Origin: Symbiodinium natans
Lineage: Eukaryota; Sar; Dinophyceae; Suessiales; Symbiodiniaceae
Length of the DNA: 52,500 nt
Assembly: GCA_905221605.1 (NCBI GenBank)
Contig: CAJNDS010002368.1
Location: 142,501-195,000 of the forward strand
Direction: 5' to 3'
In this document: piece after piece, positions 9,202-18,682 of the stretch
Numbering within the stretch: the stretch's first letter is position 1
Layout: the number at the start of each line of letters is the position of its first letter
Translations under genes and position numbers: made by a program
Notes under the pieces: model-generated
Seen by the model: the letters and a program-made list of their open reading frames with translations, nothing else
Told to the model about the DNA's origin: nothing
The model's database searches: none

Positions 9202-9495
9202 TTAGGGTTTAGGGTTTAGGGTTTAGGGTTTAGGGTTTAGGGTTTAGGGTTCGGGGTTTAGGGTTTAGGGGTTTAGGGGTTTAGGGTTTAGGGTTTAGGG
9301 TTTGGGGTTTAGGGTTTAGGGTTTAGGGTTTGGGGTTTAGGGTTCGGGGTTCAGGGGTTTAGGGGTTTAGGGGTTTAGGGTTTAGGGGTTTAGGGGTTTA
9401 GGGTTTAGGGGTTTAGGGTTTAGGGGTTTAGGGGTTTAGGGGTGTAGGGGTTTAGGGGTTAGGGGTTTAGGGGTTTAGGGGTTTAGGGGTTTAAG
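9198..9495 (+). repeat. Telomeric block degenerating into octamer TTTAGGGG
   Basis: Starts as TTTAGGG, then switches to TTTAGGGG units over about 150 bp. No gene. The octamer form is also prominent at 22365-22460. Confidence 0.9.
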
Positions 9496-9566
9496 GGAGG
9501 CCAAACGAAGCCATAAAATTAGAGTCATATTACCCTGCACCACTATCATTCCTATGATTGTATATG

Positions 9567-9715
9567 AACCCTAAACCCCAAAACCCCAAAACCGCGCAAA
9601 ACCCCTACACCCCACAAAAACCCCTAAACCCCTCAACCCCAAAACCCCCAAAACCCCCAAAACCCCAAAACCCCTAAACCCCAAAACCCCAAAACCCCTA
9701 AACCCCAACAAAGCC
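9567..9715 (-). repeat. CCCCAAAA/CCCCTAAA variant telomeric block
   Basis: C-strand sequence dominated by CCCCAAAA and CCCCTAAA units. CCCCAAAA is the hypotrich ciliate telomere unit, but here it looks like drift of the local heptamer. Confidence 0.85.
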
Positions 9716-9787
9716 CTTTTGGGGTTAATGTGGTCCCCAGAGGACCACCATGCTCATCATCATCCATTCCTGGTCTGCGAGTCAAAG

Positions 9788-9811
9788 CGGGGGGGGGGGG
9801 GGGGGGGGCTT
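9788..9811 (+). repeat. Poly-G run
   Basis: About 21 consecutive G, followed shortly by telomeric repeats. Candidate G-quadruplex; also a place where read errors are likely. Confidence 0.85.
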
Positions 9812-9981
9812 TTTGGAGGATCGTTTAGGGTTTAGGGTTTAGGGTTTAGGGTTTTGGGATTTCGGGTTTGGGGTTGAGGGATTGGGGTTTAAGGTTTAGG
9901 GTTTGGGGCTTAGAGTATAAGAAATAGTGTTCTGACTGACGTCGCTTCCGCGAGCTTGTTGAAAGCCTAATCTCTCGTGAC

Positions 9982-12710
9982 TCACGGCTGTCTTGAAGAA
10001 GAAACGTTTAAGCGGCTCAGCAAGAAGTAAGGCGAACAATGCTGCCATGTTTCCAGAAGAATATGTGCAAACGCCATGACGGGATTCTCCACTGGCGCTG
10101 GCACAACCTGCCAAATGGCCCTCGATAAGGAGTCGGAGAGCCAGGGCAGGTTGGCGGCGGCCAGCATGTAGAATGTGTAGGTGCGCGGAATGAAGTTAGA
10201 CATCTTGCCGAGGATCGTGCTTGCAAGCCTCGTTTGGACCAGGTTGTTGAAGTGATCCAAATACTCCTCACCAACGTCTCCGGGACGACTGTACCACTCC
10301 TTCAGCTTGATGTACACCAACTTCCGATCACCTTGCTGTTGGTTAGTAGGCAATGAGCCAATGAATTACCCAATATCCCACCTATACATACCCTTCGAGG
10401 AGGATTATAGGGTACCTCATTCCCTCATTCCCTACTTACCCCTACACATATATATATATGTGTATTAACTTTAAGGGATTATATAGGTCATATAGGCACC
10501 TCATTCCCTGATTCCCTACTTACCAACAGCAAGTCACATGGAATCGGTGCACCAGTGTCGGGATGGCGATGATCGTTTGAGCAACAGAAGCAGCGAGTCT
10601 CCTGTATCCTATACTGAACTTGGAACCCTGGCAAAAATTAGAATTTTGGCGGTTTCTGAGGAATTTTGACGCCCAAGAATTAAAAATTGCTTCCACGTAG
10701 CCCTAAGTATCCGGTATGTTCGCAGCTGACGTTCAACATCCAGCAAGTGTCGGGCTAAGCTGATCTCCATGGTCAAGAGGGGTACTCCCCAGGAATTTGT
10801 CACGGCAACCAGCAAGGCCACGACCGGGATTGCACCAGCGCCCTGTATGGAGCTAAACATGCCAGACACAAGACACGCAAACGAAGTCGAGCACGCAGCC
10901 CACGCCACATATTCCACGAGTAAAACCGGCCCCGCATGTACTGGCATGACCACAATTGGTTTCTGCTCATTGCTGCCGGTCAGCCACGTGGCCACTTCAT
11001 ACGAGCACCATAATCTGCTGAAGTAAGCCGGCGACCATAATACCTTGCTCCCGTGCACAGTTTGCAAAGAAAAAAACGTCACAAAGTGAGTTACGAGGTG
11101 CCTTCGTTGTGGTCTTACACCAGTCGGAGTCTACGCCGTCTGCTCTAGCTTAAGTGCATATGGTATGCAACTTCTGGAGGCACGTCCTGAATAGGGATTA
11201 AGATAGGGGGTACATCCCTAAACCCTAAACCCTAAACCCTAAACCCTGACCCCTGACCCCTAACCCCTAACCCCTAAACCCTAAACCCTAAACCCTAAAC
11301 CCTAAACCCTAAACCCTAAACCGGGGGAACATCCCACTGCACAAGCAAGGTGCCACAAGGCGCTTGGAGTGGTTGAGGAAAGCGGCAAGGCCCAGAATGC
11401 CTTTGGCCTTCCTAGGTTGCCCAGTAACCCAAACCCTCAACCCTCAACCCTAAACCCTGAACCCTGAACCCTAAACCTTGAACCCTAAACCCTAAACCCT
11501 AAACCCTAAACCCTAAACCCTAAACCCTAAACCCCAAAAAAAGGGAATAAGGGTACTACTGGGCACTCCTAGCTTCAACTCCGCAAGCTCAGGGCTTTGG
11601 GCGATGCACAGCTTGTCGAAGAAGACGAGCCTGCAAGTACACGGCATCTGCTTTAGGGTTTAGGGTTCGGGGTTTGCGGTTTAGGGTTTAGGGTTTAGGG
11701 TTTAGGGTTTAGCTTGGGATCTTCCCCCTTATACTAGCAGTCCTCCATGTGGATTCTCATAAGGAATACTATGACTATAGTCCAAGCTCCAAACTCTACA
11801 CATTGGGATGTTCCCCTTCATACGAACAGTCTTTAAGAAGAATTATCATCGGGGGTACTAAGAATCCCTGGCTAAGGCCTGCAAGTGCACAGCATCTGGC
11901 GGAATCTTTGCCAGAAGCACAAGAAGAGGAGGTGAACGCCATAGCCGATGGCCACCTAGACCCAGGAGTAGCCTAGGAATAAAAAGGGTTTAGGGTTTAG
12001 GGTTTAGGGTTTAGGGTTTAGGGTTCAGAATACGAAGGGTACCCTTTTTTGGCTTTAAGGGGATTATATAAAAGGAACCCCAACCCTAAACAAAGGAAGT
12101 AAGGACCTACTCCGGGTCCGAGCCACAGGGGGAAGTGTCAGATCCGGCAGGGCCCCGGCGGCGCGGGCGACGCCGAGGGCGAGGGAAGTCAGGAATGTTG
12201 CAATCAGCGCGGCTTTCCTAGGGTGGCCCTTAAAAAGCCTCTTTGAAATGAGAAAATGGTACAATGTCCCAAGGGCCTACCCCAAACCCTAAACCCTAAA
12301 AAGACCCTGAACCCCTAACCCTAAACCCTAAACCTTAAACCTTAAACCCTAAACCCTAAACCCTAAACCCTAAACCCTACCTAGCTTCGAGTTGTAGATG
12401 ATGAGCATGGTGAGGAACTTCATCCACCGAGAGCTACCCCAGTCGTGGCTCAGGAAGTCGGCTAAGACCTCCGCCGGCCGGCTCAGCTTGTAGTTCTCGG
12501 CCTGGGGTTTAGGGTTTAGGGTTAGGGCTTAGGGTTTAGGGTTTAGGGTTTAGGGTTCAGGGTTCAGGGTTTAGGGTTTAGGGTTCAGGGTTTAGGGTTT
12601 AGGGTTTAGGGTTTAATTAGGGTTTAGGGTTTAGGGTTTAGGGTTCCCGGCCTCTACTTTGAACATGCCGGGGTCGGGCGGCTGCCAGTGCTTGCCCCAT
12701 CCGCTTAAAC
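9982..12710 (-). CDS. Dinoflagellate multi-exon membrane protein family (FLSHDW / WSPAYFSRLWC type)
   Basis: Nine exons in frame: 12652-12710, 12389-12501, 12127-12217, 11879-11955, 11577-11630, 11354-11411, 10712-11043, 10538-10608 and 9982-10331 (stop at 9982). From exon 2 the coding length is 382 codons. Motifs in order: ADFLSHDWGSSRW, a hydrophobic segment ATFLTSLALGVARA, VHLLFLCFWQRF, LVFFDKLCIAQ, KGILGLAAFLNHSKRLVVLW, SPAYFSRLWCSYEVATWL, several hydrophobic stretches, CFCCSNDHRHPDTGAPIPCD and YIKLKEWYS. I recognise this order from abundant uncharacterised dinoflagellate proteins. The S-x2-Y-x2-RLWC-x-YE segment recalls TIR-like folds, but this is only resemblance. Introns are introner-like or telomeric; donors are GC, GA, GC, GA, GC or GA, GA and GT. 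The true start may be the exon at 13309-13389. Function unknown; likely a multi-pass membrane protein. Confidence 0.85.
10332..10537 (-). mobile_element. Introner-like intron, CTTGCTGTTGG family, TSD GTGA
   Basis: Flanked by GTGA on both sides. Termini CTTGCTGTTGGTAAGTAGGG and CCTACTAACCAACAGCAAG are inverted repeats. The first GTGA supplies the GT donor, and joining restores PCDRKLVY. The left 30 bp (GTAAGTAGGGAAT...) occurs twice inside, separated by an AT palindrome CACATATATATATATGTG. Confidence 0.85.
10609..10711 (-). mobile_element. Introner-like intron, second copy near 7608-7760
   Basis: Intron between exons 7 and 8 of the membrane-protein gene; GATAC flanks both ends and the donor is GA. 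The strings CTATACTGAACTTGGAACCC and GCAAAAA are shared with 7610-7650. Confidence 0.65.
11044..11353 (-). other. Intron with telomeric block flanked by a 13-bp duplication
   Basis: Intron 6 of the membrane-protein gene (GC donor, GAGCAAG|G acceptor). A CCCTAAA array at 11216-11322 is flanked by GGGGGTACATCCC (11206-11218) and GGGGGAACATCCC (11323-11335). Confidence 0.7.
11412..11576 (-). mobile_element. Introner-like intron filled with telomeric repeat, TSD GAAG
   Basis: Ends CTAGGAGTGCCCAGTA and TACTGGGCAACCTAG, flanked by GAAG on both sides. The interior is mostly CCCTAAA repeat. Joining gives ELAELKAKGILGL in frame with a GA donor. Confidence 0.8.
11631..11878 (-). other. Intron combining an introner-like segment and telomeric repeat
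   Basis: The exon string CAGATGC(T/C)GTG(C/T)ACTTGCAGGC occurs at both ends (11878-11900 and 11628-11650 regions). Splicing AG|GC to CAG|G restores MLCTCRLVFFDK. The interior has a GATGTTCCCC element relic and a TTTAGGG array (11653-11711). Confidence 0.7.
11956..12126 (-). mobile_element. Introner-like intron with telomeric insert, TSD GTGG
   Basis: Ends CTCGGACCCGGAGTAG and CTACTCCTGGGTCTAG, flanked by GTGG. GT donor from the duplication, TAG|G acceptor from the element. Joining gives LPPVAIGYGVHLL in frame. A TTTAGGG block (plus strand) lies near its upstream end (11989-12025). Confidence 0.85.
12218..12388 (-). mobile_element. Introner-like intron with telomeric block, TSD GAAG/GAAA
   Basis: Element ends CTAGGTAGGG and CCACCCTAG; the 4-bp flanks GAAG and GAAA supply a GA donor. 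Joining gives YNSKAALIATF. CCCTAAA repeats fill 12285-12378. Confidence 0.75.
12502..12651 (-). other. Intron made almost entirely of telomeric repeat
   Basis: 150 bp. In the sense strand it is GCCGGGAAC, then CCCTAAA repeats, then CCCCAG. The exon sequence AGGCCG(G/A)GAAC is present at both edges. With GC donor and CAG acceptor, VEAENYKLSRPAEV is restored in frame. There is no recognisable transposon end. Confidence 0.8.
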
Positions 12711-12762
12711 CTGCAGCTGATTTTTTTGGCGCGAAACAACACTTCTCAATCAAGGCTGTATC

Positions 12763-12864
12763 TCCCAGAGGGGCCAGCTGTAGAACCATTATGGAAGTAG
12801 GTGCCCCAAATCCTATTTAGCATGGTTTTTGGGGTACCTAGTTCCAATTAATGGACCCTCTGGG
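12763..12864. mobile_element. Introner-like element, CCAGAGGG(T)CCA family
   Basis: Ends CCCAGAGGGGCCAGCTGTAG and AATGGACCCTCTGGG. A relative lies at 21083-21198 with CCCAGAAGGTCCATC and GGACCCTCTGG ends. Confidence 0.65.
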
Positions 12865-12954
12865 AATAGTACCACGAAAGGTTGGTCGCTTGTGAAACCT
12901 TTTTTACTGTATGGTGAACTCCTCGGGGTGTTGGTGCAGTACCAGACGCTTAAA

Positions 12955-13075
12955 GGGTTCTTATGGGAGGGGGGGGGGGGGTTGAAGCGGGTGTGTAACC
13001 CAAGGTTCCCTAATACGCCCCACTACTCCCATAGGTTCCCTAGGTACCTAACCCGCCTAACCCCATGAACCACCC
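12955..13075. mobile_element. Introner-like element related to 29582-29811
   Basis: Shares GGGTTCTTATGGGAGGGGG, then TGTAACCCAAGG, then TCCCTAGGTACCTA and CCCCATGAA with the 29.6-29.8 kb copy, in the same order. Confidence 0.6.
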
Positions 13076-13308
13076 TCCCTTCAGGACCCCCTGAATCAAC
13101 AACGCCAAAACATTATTGCCAAGTCGGCCCAAATAGCGACGTAGCAGCCGCAAACCCTAGACCAACCCCAGCTCCCGCCGCCCCCCCCCCCCACCCCAAG
13201 AAAAAAAAAGAAAAACAAAAAACTAATGATGTAGTTGTATATATATATATATACATTACATATATGTGTGAAGAAGAATATGATGAAAACAACGAAAACA
13301 ATGCCATG

Positions 13309-13389
13309 TCGGCTCACGTAGCATTCATGGAGAGGCACTCCGCGCAGTAAGTCGGGCTCCAAGTGTGTCAACAGCTGTGGCTGCTCCAT
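13309..13389 (-). CDS. Possible start exon of the 10-12.7 kb membrane protein
   Basis: Opens with ATG and reads MEQPQLLTHLEPDLLRGVPL then HECYVSRHG. The first 19 nt around the ATG are identical at 24905-24923, where the minus strand also begins MEQPQL, so two related genes may share this start. Not linked by phase to the exon at 12652-12710. Confidence 0.4.
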
Positions 13390-13752
13390 GGGTCCCCGCG
13401 CGAACGCTCGGGGTTTGGGGTCCAGACAGTAGGGCCGCTTTAGGCTTAGGATGGATTAGGGTTCAGGGCCTAGGGTCTGAAAGGTTTAGAGCCTAGGGTA
13501 TGTAAGGTTTAGGGTCTAGGGTGGTTTAGGGGTTAAGGTAAGGTTTTGATGCTCAGGGTTCTTGGATTTAGGAGCACGGAGCACGCAAGTCCTCAAGCCC
13601 GGCCACTGAGAAGAGAGATTTCGCACGTCCACAAACAAAGGACAACCACCAAAACCCTAAACCCTAAAACCCTAAACATCCCGAAACCCCTAAAACCAAA
13701 AGCCTCAACCCTAAACCCTGAGCCCTAGACCCCAAACCCAAAACCCACAACC

Positions 13753-13852
13753 CTAACCCTAAACCCTAAACCCTAAACCCTAAACCCTAAACCCTAAACC
13801 CTAAACCCTAAACCCTAAACCCTAAACCCTAAACCCTAAACCCTAAACCCTG
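13753..13852 (-). repeat. Telomeric block, C-strand, about 14 units
   Basis: Long perfect CCCTAAA array ending at CCCTGCCCCTGCAG. Confidence 0.95.
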
Positions 13853-13854
13853 CC

Positions 13855-13950
13855 CCTGCAGGGTACGAGAGGGGGCACCTGCGGCTTCGTGCTGACCTCC
13901 TCCACCCAACTCGCAGCCAAAGCTGCCAGGCACTCCGCTGCCTGAGGGAA
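13855..13950 (-). CDS. Candidate exon, unknown protein
   Basis: After the acceptor TTCCCTCAG|G the minus strand reads AAECLAALAASWVEEVSTKP then QVPPLVPC. The plus strand is also open (GTRGGTCGFVLTSSTQLAAK then stop). Confidence 0.4.
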
Positions 13951-14350
13951 GCACAAGGGCGCTCCTTTTGCGAGGGTTTAGGGTTTAGGGTTTGGGGTTT
14001 AGGGTTTGGGGTTTAGGGTTTAGGGTTTGGGGTTTCGGGTTTTGGGTTTGGGGTTTCGGGCCAAGAGAACGAGACAAGGATTCCAGAACATTGTTTATGG
14101 GTTAGGGCTGCGCGGCTTAGGGTTGCTAACAGTACTAGTGCTAGGAGCCGTTTAGGAGGTGAAGCGTAAACCCTAAACCCTAAACCCTAAACCCTAAACC
14201 CTAAACCCCTAAAAACAACTGAGCGTTGCAACCCGATTGGACGGGCGCTTTCCGACTTCTAACCACGGGGGCACTTTTCCTTTACAGGTGCAGTTCTAGA
14301 CCGAAAAGTAACCTATAAACGGTACCTTTCTTGATAATCTGGCCTTCTAA

Positions 14351-14439
14351 CCCTAAGGCTCCAAGCATATAACTAATACCTACATGGGGGTCTAAAGTCT
14401 GTAAATGATACCTGCTTTGGGCTATTTGGAGCCTTAGGG
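14351..14439. mobile_element. Introner-like element, CTAAGGCTCCAA family
   Basis: Ends CCCTAAGGCTCCAAG and TTTGGAGCCTTAGGG. A second copy, reversed, lies at 21620-21710 and shares ACCTACATGGGGGTCTAAAG and CTGTAAATGATACC. Confidence 0.7.
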
Positions 14440-14469
14440 TAAGGGAACCTACAGCAAACAAACAGCGAA

Positions 14470-14598
14470 TTAGGGCCTACTCGGGGTCCCAGGTTTTGTG
14501 GTTTCGGGCTTCGGATCTCTAAGCGGCTTCAGCAGGGGCGAGGGGGGCACAGGCCACCGGTGAAGATCCTTTTGCACCCCCAAAGTCACGCTGAACCT
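14470..14598 (-). CDS. Candidate exon, unknown protein
   Basis: Minus reads FSVTLGVQKDLHRWPVPPSP then LLKPLRDPKPETTKPGTPS. Basic and proline-rich. Flanked by a telomeric block at 14602-14640. Confidence 0.45.
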   Translation of the reverse strand, partial: RFSVTLGVQKDLHRWPVPPSPLLKPLRDPKPETTKPGTPSRP

Positions 14599-14601
14599 TT
14601 G

Positions 14602-14645
14602 GGTTTAGGGTCTAGGGTTTAGGGTTTAGGGTTAACCCTAAAAAC
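14602..14645. repeat. Head-to-head telomeric junction
   Basis: TTTAGGGTTTAGGG meets AACCCTAAA as TTAGGGTTAACCCTAA, the same junction as at 4498-4530. Confidence 0.8.
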
Positions 14646-14675
14646 CACAAAATACGAAATCTCAGACCCGAAGCC

Positions 14676-14697
14676 CCCCCCCCCCCCCCCCCCCCCT
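14676..14697. repeat. Poly-C run, about 21 nt
   Basis: Homopolymer run beside the fused telomeric junction. Confidence 0.85.
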
Positions 14698-14999
14698 CAA
14701 CCTCGAAACCCCTTACCACGATGTATAAGGGGCAATATAGGCATTACTAACTTGTATATTTTGGGGGGCATCTTCAGCAATTTGTAGGTAAACCCTCAAC
14801 CCTAAACCCTAAACCCTCAACTCTAAACCCTAAACCCTAAACCCTAAACCCTAAACCCTCAACCCTAAACTCATCCGAACAGCTCTGTAGGGTTGTCAGC
14901 GTGTGGCTCGGGGTTGCGGCAGGTTTTTTGGGGGCATTTAGCGCTTCGAGGCCCTGGGAGCTCTAAAGGGGCTTAGAATTGAGGGGCTTAGGGTTTATA

Positions 15000-15093
15000 G
15001 GGTTTAGGGTTTAGGGTTTAGGGTTTAGGGTTTAGGGTTTAGGGTTTAGGGTTTAGGGTTTAGGGTTTAGGGTTTAGGGTTTAGGGTTTAGGG
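15000..15093 (+). repeat. Telomeric block, G-strand, about 13 units
   Basis: Perfect TTTAGGG array. Confidence 0.95.
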
Positions 15094-15233
15094 ACGCGGC
15101 GGCGAGTTCAGGGGCTTCAGGGTTTGGAGTTTCGTAACAACGAAGGGACTTGAGGCTTGGGGTTTCGGAGCAAGGGTTTGGGGCCCTAAACCCTAAACCC
15201 TAAACCCTAAACCCTAAACCCTAAACCCTAAAC

Positions 15234-15306
15234 ACCTTCAGCACCCGAAGCATGCCAAATGCTTAGAATGCATTCGCGCCGGAGGTCCTTCGGTTGGTTG
15301 CTAGAG
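15234..15306 (-). CDS. Candidate C-terminal exon
   Basis: Minus reads SNQPKDLRRECILSIWHASG then AEGV and a TAG that is formed by the first telomeric unit GTTTAG. Confidence 0.35.
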
Positions 15307-15394
15307 TGTAGGGTTTAGGGTTTAGGGTTTAGGAGTTTATGGATAAGAGGTTTAGGGTTTAGGGTTTATATTTCTTGAGGGCTTACACTTACAG

Positions 15395-15448
15395 GACTTT
15401 CTGCCTAAGAGTGACCACGGTGCACCTGAAAATATGCCCGTTGTTTGA
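15395..15448 (+). CDS. Candidate terminal exon
   Basis: The acceptor ACTTACAG|G is followed by DFLPKSDHGAPENMPVV and TGA; 54 nt. Partner exons unknown. Confidence 0.45.
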   Translation, partial: DFLPKSDHGAPENMPVV

Positions 15449-15787
15449 GCCCTAATCATCCCGAAAATCCTCGAGTCCCAAAGCCCTGAAATCCGACAAA
15501 AGCGGCGGGCTTACCCAGAGCCCCCCGAGATGTTTAGGGTTTAGGGTTTAGGGTTTAGGGTTTAGGGTTTAGGGTTAAGGGTTTAGGGTTTAGGGTCTAG
15601 GGTTTAGGAGAAAGAACAGGAGGGCTCAAGGGATCAAAGAAGGGTTCAGGGTTTGTTGTATTCAGGGATCCCTCTTCAGAACCCTAAACTCTAGACCTTG
15701 CACCCTAAACCCTAAACCCTAAACCCTAAACCCTAAACCCTAAACCCTAAACCCTAAACCCTAAACTCTGAACCTTACACCCTGAGG

Positions 15788-15895
15788 CATGAAGAGCAGC
15801 CGATCCAAAATCACTCTGGCCTCCGCTGTGTTCAGTGCGCTGCAGCACGCGGAAGTGATGGTGCACTCCTTCGGGGGCGGCTCATGCTGGCCGTA
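15788..15895 (+). CDS. Candidate start exon
   Basis: ATG at 15788 opens MKSSRSKITLASAVFSALQH then AEVMVHSFGGGSCWPYM, with a possible donor ATG|GTATTTGG. No family recognised. Confidence 0.45.
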
Positions 15896-16081
15896 TATGG
15901 TATTTGGGGGCTTTGGGGGGTTTTAGAGTTGGGGCTTCGGGTTCCGTTTAGGATTTAGGGTTTAAGGTTTGTAATGGTTTAGGGCTTAGGGCTTCGGGCG
16001 TCCTTCCTAGACTCGCAGCCAGCTTAGCAGCACAGGCTCAAGCTTGAGCCTGCTGGTAGCTGGCCTTAGGTGCCGACTAAC

Positions 16082-16285
16082 CTCGTGCTTCCCGGAAGGC
16101 CTGAATGGGAGCGCTCTACAGTCCCAGCATGGGAGTGCCGCTCGCTTGGCCGTATTCTTGGCGTCAGTGGCGCGCTGAAGGAACATCTTCTTTCTGCTCG
16201 CCTTGAGCATTTCCTGCATCGCCTGCAGCGGCTGTTGGGCATAGGCGACGGTCTCCTTGGGCACGGGCTTGTAACCAAACGGTCC
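16082..16285 (-). CDS. Well-bounded exon, unknown protein
   Basis: Exactly 68 codons between acceptor GGCTTAG|G, which lies in a variant telomeric block, and donor CACGAG|GTTAGT. It reads PFGYKPVPKETVAYAQQPLQ, then AMQEMLKASRKKMFLQRATD, then AKNTAKRAALPCWDC. Highly charged and helical. Not assigned to a family. Confidence 0.6.
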
Positions 16286-16354
16286 CTAAGCCCTAAGCCC
16301 TAAGCCCTAAACCCCAAACCCTAAACCCTATAGCCTAAACCCTAAACCCTAAAC

Positions 16355-16432
16355 CCGCGCTTTGGAGAAGGCCGAACACAGACGGCGACCTGACTTAAAC
16401 ACTATACCTCAAGCCTTTCTCTGCACCTTATG
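16355..16432 (+). CDS. Candidate terminal exon
   Basis: Plus reads RALEKAEHRRRPDLNTIPQA then FLCTL and TGA, starting at the edge of a telomeric block. Confidence 0.4.
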
Positions 16433-16557
16433 ATCTGACACTTTTGATGAAGCCCTCAACCAAAGCCCTCTCAACCCTGATCCTCACGGACGCAAAGCTT
16501 GAATCTCTGAAGCCCTACAAGCCCTACAAACCCTAAACCCTAAACCCCAAACCCGGG

Positions 16558-16617
16558 CGCGCGCGGGATCGGGATCCGTCCTACATCTTGCAGCGTCTTG
16601 CCGGCATTACCGCGAGG
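16558..16617 (+). CDS. Candidate exon
   Basis: Plus reads RARDRDPSYILQRLAGITAR with donor GCGAG|GTGACT. Short but clean. Confidence 0.4.
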
Positions 16618-16814
16618 TGACTAGACTTTAGAGTTCGACACTGACTGAGTTGGACATACAATGTCTTGCTCTCGAAAGCGCAAGTCAAAAAACACACACA
16701 CACAGGAAGCAATACTTTTCACCTTGAGGTAGACGTGCACAGGGCCAGGGAGGGGCGGGCCCTAAACCCCAAACCCGACACCCTAAACCCCAAACCCCCA
16801 AGCCCTAAACCCTA

Positions 16815-16975
16815 AACGGCTGCAGCAAGCGGGAGCTGAAGGTCTTCGGGGGGTGCGAGTCGTTGCAGGCTTTCGGAGATTCTGTAATGGTCGACGGCTT
16901 AGGACCGCCAAACCCCCAAATCCAAAGGGCCCAGGTTATGCCCCTTGAATCCAAGACACCTCCCGAAAATTTGGG
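16815..16975 (+). CDS. Candidate exon
   Basis: Reads CSKRELKVFGGCESLQAFGD, then SVMVDGLGPPNPQIQRAQVM, then PLESKTPPENL, stopping at a poly-G run. About 54 codons open. Confidence 0.45.
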
Positions 16976-17892
16976 GGGGGGGGGGGGAGGGAGGAGATAC
17001 CTAAACCCTGAAAGCCCTACACTTCAGAACCTCAAACCACCCTGAACCACTACAACCTTCAACCCTAAACACCCCTGAAAACCCTACAAAGCCCTGCAAA
17101 CCATGCAAGCCCTGCAACCCTAAACCTTATAAACCCCTGGACCCTACAACCGCCTAAACACCCTAACCCGAACCCTACCACCCTAAACCCCTGCAACCTC
17201 CAAACATCTCAGCTGCTCACCCTAAACCCTAAACCCTAAACCCTAAACCCTAAACCCTAAACCCTGAACCCTGAACCCTGAACCCTAAACCCTAAACCCC
17301 AAACCGGCCTCCGCGCATCCGATGAGGCTGGCGGGGCCTATCCTGGGGCCGCCGCGACGCGGATCCAAAGTTTAGGGTTTAGGGTTTAGGGTTTAGGGTT
17401 TAGGGATCTTGCGCTATAGGGTTGTTTTCGGCTTGGGATTTAGGGTTTAGAATTTTGGGGGATTTGGGGATTTAGGGATTTAGGACTTAGGGATTAGGGT
17501 TCAGAGGCATCTAGCGGTGTAGGTGGTTTTTTGTCGTGTTAGGGTTGGGATTTAGGATTTCGGGCCTGGGGCTCCTGGTAGGGGGTCTGGGGTTGTAGGG
17601 GTTCTTTGTTGTTTTTTAGGGTTGGGATTTGGGGTTTTAGGGTTTAGGGATTTAGGGATTGAGGGTTTAGGGACTTTGGGGATTTCGGGTTTTAGAGGGC
17701 CGAGGGATCCAGACTGTAACAGTGGAACCTTCAAGCCCTGAACCAAGCCCTTTCCCAAGCACCCAACACCCAGAAACACCCGAGCAAAAGCCTCGCCCCA
17801 ACATGCCCCAACCCCTTAAACCCCAAACCCTCACAACCCCCAAAAACCAAAAGCCCTAAACTCTTAAACTTCAGAACAAAAAACTAAACTTC

Positions 17893-17991
17893 GGTTGATG
17901 GTGTAAATCCTGCATGACCCTAAGTACCCTAACCCCTAGGAATTATGGTAGTTGAGTATGGTAGAGTCCTGCAGGATTTATAGTATCAACC
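17893..17991. mobile_element. Introner-like element, GGTTGATNNTNTAAATCCTGCA family
   Basis: Ends GGTTGATGGTGTAAATCCTG and CAGGATTTATAGTATCAACC are inverted repeats of about 22 bp, among the best-preserved termini here. Confidence 0.75.
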
Positions 17992-18339
17992 GTTGTACGC
18001 AAAAAACAAGCCTAAACCTTACCACCTCTAAGGTTGGCCCCCGGAAACCGAGATTCCTCAAAGCCATGCGAGCCCCTAATGACCCCAACATACTGTTTTT
18101 CTGAATAGCCCGGGTTTAGGGTTTAGGGTTTAGGGTTTAGGGTTTAGGGTTTGAACACGCCAAAAAAACTATCAACCCTCAAGAACCCAAAGCCACTAAA
18201 CCCCCCCAAACCCTCAACCCTACATCCTAAACCCCAAAACCTACGCCCTAAACCCTAAACCCTAAACCCTAGATCCTGAACCCTACACTTGGACCTCGAC
18301 TTTAATGGACCCGAACAGCCCTGAACCCAAACCTAAGGG

Positions 18340-18606
18340 TCGTTACATATGCATGGTCGCATAACATGGCCCCCTGCCTCCCTAAAAGGGTTCTGATGTT
18401 ACATGGTCCCTTAGTATAGGCCCTTAAAAAGCCCTTATATACCCCTTGTATACCCTACACAGCCCCAAGGCTTCTACCTATTAACCCAAGTATAACCATA
18501 ATTATAATCCTCTTATAAGACCCTTAAGTGCCCTAATGTGGTTATAAGGCCAGTTCTAAGTACCGGTTTGAATGGTTAATAAGTACCCTGAACCTCCAAG
18601 TAATCC
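18340..18606. other. AT-rich stretch, probably decayed introner-like sequence
   Basis: Contains the right half of the ACTTGGAGGTTC family (AACCTCCAAGTAATCC at its end) with TATA-rich filler. No exon seen. Confidence 0.45.
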
Positions 18607-18682
18607 AGCCACGAGGCAGCTGCACTAGTGCCTGAAGACGGCGATGGCAGGGTCGGAGCCTTGGGGAACTGGGAGGGAAACT
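18607..18682 (-). CDS. Candidate exon
   Basis: Minus reads SQFPKAPTLPSPSSGTSAAA then SWLDYLE and runs into the ACTTGGAGGTTC element, which would be its downstream intron with a GATT flank. Confidence 0.45.

Noticed and set aside
9567-9715. Ciliate-type CCCCAAAA telomere acquired by transfer
   Set aside because: Units intergrade with CCCCTAAA and CCCTAAA in the same block, so local drift of the native repeat explains it.
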